Source: Alicyclobacillus sp. SP_1
GTDB lineage: Bacteria > Bacillota > Bacilli > Alicyclobacillales > Alicyclobacillaceae
Length of the DNA: 38,771 bases
Assembly (NCBI RefSeq): GCF_024706985.1
Contig: NZ_JAMCCX010000025.1
Coordinates: forward strand, 1-38,771
Direction of reading: 5' to 3'
In this document: positions 35,749 to 38,771 of the stretch, one piece after another
Layout: each line of letters begins with the position of its first letter
How positions within the stretch are numbered: the stretch's first letter is position 1
Position numbers and translations under genes: made by a program
Notes under the pieces: generated by a model
What the model was told of the DNA's origin: nothing
Databases searched by the model: none
Seen by the model: only the letters and a program-made list of their open reading frames with translations

Positions 35749-38211
35749 GTGGACGATTACATGGGAAATGTCATCCCCATCGACTTAGGTGAAGAAGTAC
35801 GGCAGTCGTTTATGGACTATGCCATGAGTGTTATTATCAGCCGCGCCATTCCGGATGTTCGTGACGGGCTAAAGCCTGTTCACAGACGTATTCTCTACGC
35901 CATGTTTGAAGCCGGAATGACTTCTGACAAACCCTATAAAAAGAGTGCGCGTATCGTTGGTGACGTTCTTGGGCGATATCATCCACACGGCGATGCTTCT
36001 GTCTATGACGCCTTGGTGCGTCTCGCACAAAATTTTTCAACAAGATATCTGCTAGTAGACGGTCATGGAAATTTCGGTTCGGTTGACGGGGACCCAGCCG
36101 CTGCCATGCGGTATACAGAGTCTCGGATGTCCGCTATTGCTATGGAACTGCTACGGGACATCAACAAAGAAACCGTCGATTTTGGTCCTAATTATGACGA
36201 AAATGAAGAAGAGCCATTAGTCTTACCCGCACGTTTTCCGAACCTTCTCGTCAACGGATCGTCAGGAATTGCTGTTGGCATGGCAACCAACATACCGCCG
36301 CATAACCTACGGGAAGTCATAGACGGCGTGCTCATGATGATAGCAAATCCAGATGTGACTGTTTCGGATTTAATGACCGCAGTCAAAGGTCCGGATTTTC
36401 CGACGGGCGGTATCATTCTCGGACGGGATGGCATTCGCAAAGCATTCGAAACTGGCAGAGGCTCCATCACAGTGCGCGCCACGAGTGCCTTTGAGGAGAT
36501 GTCGGGCGGCAAGACACGTATCGTTTTTACTGAAATACCCTATCAGCAAAACAAGGCTCGCTTGATTGAAAAAATCGCGGAACTTGCGCGCGATAAGAAA
36601 ATCGATGGAATTACCGATTTGCGTGATGAGTCCGATCGGACAGGCATGCGCATGGTCGTCGAATTGCGAAGAGATGTCAGACCTCAGGTTGTTTTGAACA
36701 ACTTGTTTAAATTCACCGGTTTGCAATCGACGTTTGGGATTATCACGTTAGCCTTGGTGAACGGGGAACCCAAAATTCTAAATTTAAAACAAGCCTTGCA
36801 CTTTTATTTGGAGCATCAAAGGGAAGTTGTTCGCCGGCGCACCCAATTTGATCTTCGAAAAGCAGAGGCACGTGCGCACATTTTAGAAGGTTTACGTATA
36901 GCGCTTGACCATCTAGACGAAGTTATAGCTCTCATTCGCGCTTCGCAGACGGCGGAAGAAGCGAGAGAAGGTCTTATTGCGCGGTTTGCGTTATCGGCTG
37001 AACAAGCTCAAGCTATACTCGATATGAGACTTCAGCGCCTGACTGGGTTGGAGCGCGATAAAATCGAATCGGAATACGCAGAATTGGTTCAACTCATTGC
37101 AGAGTTGAGAGCGATTTTGGCGGATGAACAACTTCTGCTCGATGTCATCCGAAATGAATTGACGGAAATCCGAGATCGTTTCGGCGACGAGCGCCGCACC
37201 CGAATCGTGGCTGCCGAAGGGGATATTCAAGAAGAGGACTTAATTCCTGTACAAGATGTCGCGATTACCATTACGCAGGCAGGATATGTAAAAAGAATTC
37301 CTCTTTCAACATACCACAGTCAGCGTCGCGGTGGGCGCGGAATGACCATGATGGGCACGCGTGAAGAAGACTTCGTGGAACATCTGCACATCTGTTCCTC
37401 GCACAGCGCACTCTTGTTCTTTACCAATTTAGGTCGCGTTTATAATCTGCGCGCTTATGAAATACCGGAATTTAGTCGTCAGGCAAAGGGAGTTCCTATT
37501 ATTAACTTGCTGAACATCGAACAAGGGGAAAAAATTTCGGCAGTGATTCCCCTCACCTCGATGCAACAGAAAGATTTGTCAGGACACATGTTGTTCTTCG
37601 CGACTCGCAACGGTATCGTAAAAAAGACTCCTCTGGAGGAGTATTCAAACATTCGGAAATCCGGGTTGATTGCCATCAACTTGCGCGAAGACGACGAAGT
37701 CATTTCCGTCAAACTTACGGACGGGTCAAAAAACATTATTATGGCCACACGCCAGGGACTCTCCATTCGCTTTCCCGAAGAAGATGTTCGAACGATGGGG
37801 AGAGCTGCAACTGGAGTTAAGGGAATTGCATTAAACAAGTCGGATGCAGTCATTGCTATGGAAGTCATCGAGGAAGACCATGAGGTGCTTGTGGTCACAA
37901 GCCGTGGATATGGCAAAAAGACACCCGCTGATGACTATCGAACTCAGTCAAGAGGCGGCAAGGGCATTAAAACGCTCAATGTCACCAAAAAGAATGGTCA
38001 AGTAGTTGCTCTCCGCATGGTAACTGAACAGGATGACCTGATGATTATCACCAATGCCGGTGTTGCTATTCGCATTAAAGTATCTGGCATTTCCACACAA
38101 AGCCGCAATACGCAAGGCGTCCGTCTTATCAATGTGCAGGAAGGTGAGGAAGTCGCCTCGGTTGGCAGAGTCATCTCCGGAGATGATGATTTGGAGACGG
38201 AAGAGGTATAA
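35749..38211 (+). CDS. gyrA: DNA gyrase subunit A
   Basis: The 820-residue breakage-reunion subunit. The winged-helix domain has [22 protein letters not shown], the catalytic Tyr122 (in MRYTES, E. coli numbering matches) and the quinolone region [17 protein letters not shown] at 78-94. The C-terminal DNA-wrapping domain has the GyrA box QRRGGRG. At the position of E. coli Ser83 it has Ala83, and Asp87 is retained. The start is a GTG at 35749 with GGGAG nine bases upstream. It is the last protein gene before the rRNA operon apart from a small membrane protein. Confidence 0.97.
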   Translation: MDDYMGNVIPIDLGEEVRQSFMDYAMSVIISRAIPDVRDGLKPVHRRILYAMFEAGMTSDKPYKKSARIVGDVLGRYHPHGDASVYDALVRLAQNFSTRYLLVDGHGNFGSVDGDPAAAMRYTESRMSAIAMELLRDINKETVDFGPNYDENEEEPLVLPARFPNLLVNGSSGIAVGMATNIPPHNLREVIDGVLMMIANPDVTVSDLMTAVKGPDFPTGGIILGRDGIRKAFETGRGSITVRATSAFEEMSGGKTRIVFTEIPYQQNKARLIEKIAELARDKKIDGITDLRDESDRTGMRMVVELRRDVRPQVVLNNLFKFTGLQSTFGIITLALVNGEPKILNLKQALHFYLEHQREVVRRRTQFDLRKAEARAHILEGLRIALDHLDEVIALIRASQTAEEAREGLIARFALSAEQAQAILDMRLQRLTGLERDKIESEYAELVQLIAELRAILADEQLLLDVIRNELTEIRDRFGDERRTRIVAAEGDIQEEDLIPVQDVAITITQAGYVKRIPLSTYHSQRRGGRGMTMMGTREEDFVEHLHICSSHSALLFFTNLGRVYNLRAYEIPEFSRQAKGVPIINLLNIEQGEKISAVIPLTSMQQKDLSGHMLFFATRNGIVKKTPLEEYSNIRKSGLIAINLREDDEVISVKLTDGSKNIIMATRQGLSIRFPEEDVRTMGRAATGVKGIALNKSDAVIAMEVIEEDHEVLVVTSRGYGKKTPADDYRTQSRGGKGIKTLNVTKKNGQVVALRMVTEQDDLMIITNAGVAIRIKVSGISTQSRNTQGVRLINVQEGEEVASVGRVISGDDDLETEEV

Positions 38212-38297
38212 TGGAAGGTAGTTCTCGGGATTTAAAGGACCGAATCAGATTACTGCGCTATACTGTTTAGAAAATCTTTGTCGATAGGCGTTAACTT

Positions 38298-38315
38298 CCA
38301 TTCTACGAAGAATGG
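38298..38315. repeat. Small inverted repeat after gyrA
   Basis: CCATTCT (38298-38304) and AGAATGG (38309-38315) form a perfect seven-base stem with a four-base loop. It sits five bases before the much larger inverted repeat. Confidence 0.7.
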
Positions 38316-38320
38316 CGTTC

Positions 38321-38360
38321 CATCGGATGAAATTCGGGTGCATACGAATTTCATCCGATG
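38321..38360. repeat. 16-bp perfect inverted repeat
   Basis: CATCGGATGAAATTCG (38321-38336) is the exact reverse complement of CGAATTTCATCCGATG (38345-38360), with an eight-base loop between. No T tract follows, so it does not look like a standard terminator. It could be a gyrA 3'-end structure, an mRNA stabiliser or a palindromic element. Confidence 0.9.
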
Positions 38361-38432
38361 ACAGCGAACGGATGGCAATGTGACGTGTCCTTATATTGCT
38401 TGGAACAGATGCAGAAAAGGAGGAATAAGTTC

Positions 38433-38543
38433 ATGTCGCCCTTGGAAATGTTTGTAATCCATCAAGTTGCAGACATGGGTGGTCTACTGGTCATTGTTTT
38501 GATTTCTTACCTCATTTTCAATGCCATTTTGCCAAAGAAATAA
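38433..38543 (+). CDS. Small membrane protein (36 residues)
   Basis: A 36-residue product with a predicted membrane helix (MGGLLVIVLISYLIFNAILP) and a short N-terminal part (MSPLEMFVIHQVAD). The start ATG at 38433 follows the strong SD AAAAGGAGGAA. I do not recognise a family; the gene lies between gyrA and the rrn promoter. The longer frame from 38358 begins inside the inverted repeat. It could be a conserved small membrane protein or a type I toxin-like peptide; the acid/base balance is not typical for the latter. Confidence 0.6.
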   Translation: MSPLEMFVIHQVADMGGLLVIVLISYLIFNAILPKK

Positions 38544-38668
38544 TTGCCCGTTTTCGGTGTAGCGTGTTTTCTATTGATTTTCTGATGGCGAAACGGGGCA
38601 TCCGTCGATTTCATTAATCGTGGCATAAATTGGTTTGAAAAAAAGCGAAGAAAAGTCGGGAGAAAGAC

Positions 38669-38697
38669 TTGCAAAAGGAGCGAGGGCGAGGTATGAT
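38669..38697 (+). promoter_or_regulatory. rRNA operon promoter (rrn adjacent to gyrA)
   Basis: TTGCAA (38669-38674) and TATGAT (38692-38697) are 17 bases apart, with an AG-rich spacer. About 75 bases of leader follow, reading CGCTGTCGCTTCACC and ending GTCCCTTGAA, like rRNA leaders of Bacilli. The window stops before 16S begins. An A-rich track (38635-38655) upstream could act as an UP element. Confidence 0.75.
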
Positions 38698-38771
38698 AGT
38701 CGCTGTCGCTTCACCACGGAGCGGGGCGAAAGAGCCCTGAGGCGAGGGGAAAGAGACGAGCGTCCCTTGAA

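Overview
This is the replication-origin region of a spore-forming member of the Bacillota (Bacilli). Gene content and order match the B. subtilis oriC neighbourhood (rlmH-htrA-walJIHKR ... rplI ... rpsR-ssb-rpsF-ychF-yyaE ... yyaC ... parB-parA-noc-rsmG-mnmG-mnmE-jag-yidC-rnpA-rpmH / dnaA-dnaN-rlbA-recF-remB-gyrB-gyrA-rrn). Moderate GC, a full walRKHIJ set, Noc, SpoIIIJ/Jag and the spore protein YyaC point to an endospore former. An Alicyclobacillus-like bacterium is my best guess from synteny, but it is an inference. Many essential genes start with GTG or TTG.

Left end (1-1466): a decayed segment. A chimeric minus-strand remnant joins the first 22 codons of an IS110-type transposase to the C-terminal part of a ThiF/E1-like protein. 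Next comes an acetyltransferase gene broken by a small deletion, then a stretch without a convincing gene and a terminator for the wal operon.

Region 1467-10736 (minus): replicative helicase dnaB, an unidentified one-TM protein, then walR-walK-walH-walI-walJ-htrA-rlmH. These are packed with overlaps or short gaps and end in an intrinsic terminator. They link the essential cell-wall stress two-component system, its two membrane regulators, a metallo-hydrolase and a surface protease.

Region 10858-14363 (minus): rpsF-ssb-rpsR, with a strong promoter and a folded leader, then a MazG-like protein and rplI, plus ychF with its own promoter. Region 14500-18300 holds a possible tiny plus-strand gene, a YyaE-like molybdopterin oxidoreductase, a DUF951 protein, a polytopic membrane protein, and yyaC on the plus strand. 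Region 18314-28864 (minus): noc and parA-parB-DUF554-DUF4446 (chromosome segregation, with two parS sites inside parB), rsmG-mnmG-mnmE (rRNA/tRNA modification), and jag-yidC-yidD-rnpA-rpmH (membrane insertion, RNase P, L34).

Origin and right arm (28865-38771): DnaA-box clusters flank dnaA on both sides. The dnaA-dnaN gap carries three boxes followed by a DnaA-trio/unwinding-like element. Everything to the right is on the plus strand: dnaA, dnaN, rlbA, recF, remB, gyrB, gyrA. A 16-bp perfect inverted repeat, a 36-residue membrane protein and a strong rRNA-type promoter follow, and the window stops in the rrn leader before 16S. Nearly all genes are therefore co-directional with forks leaving the origin; yyaC and the tiny ORF at 14.5 kb are exceptions.
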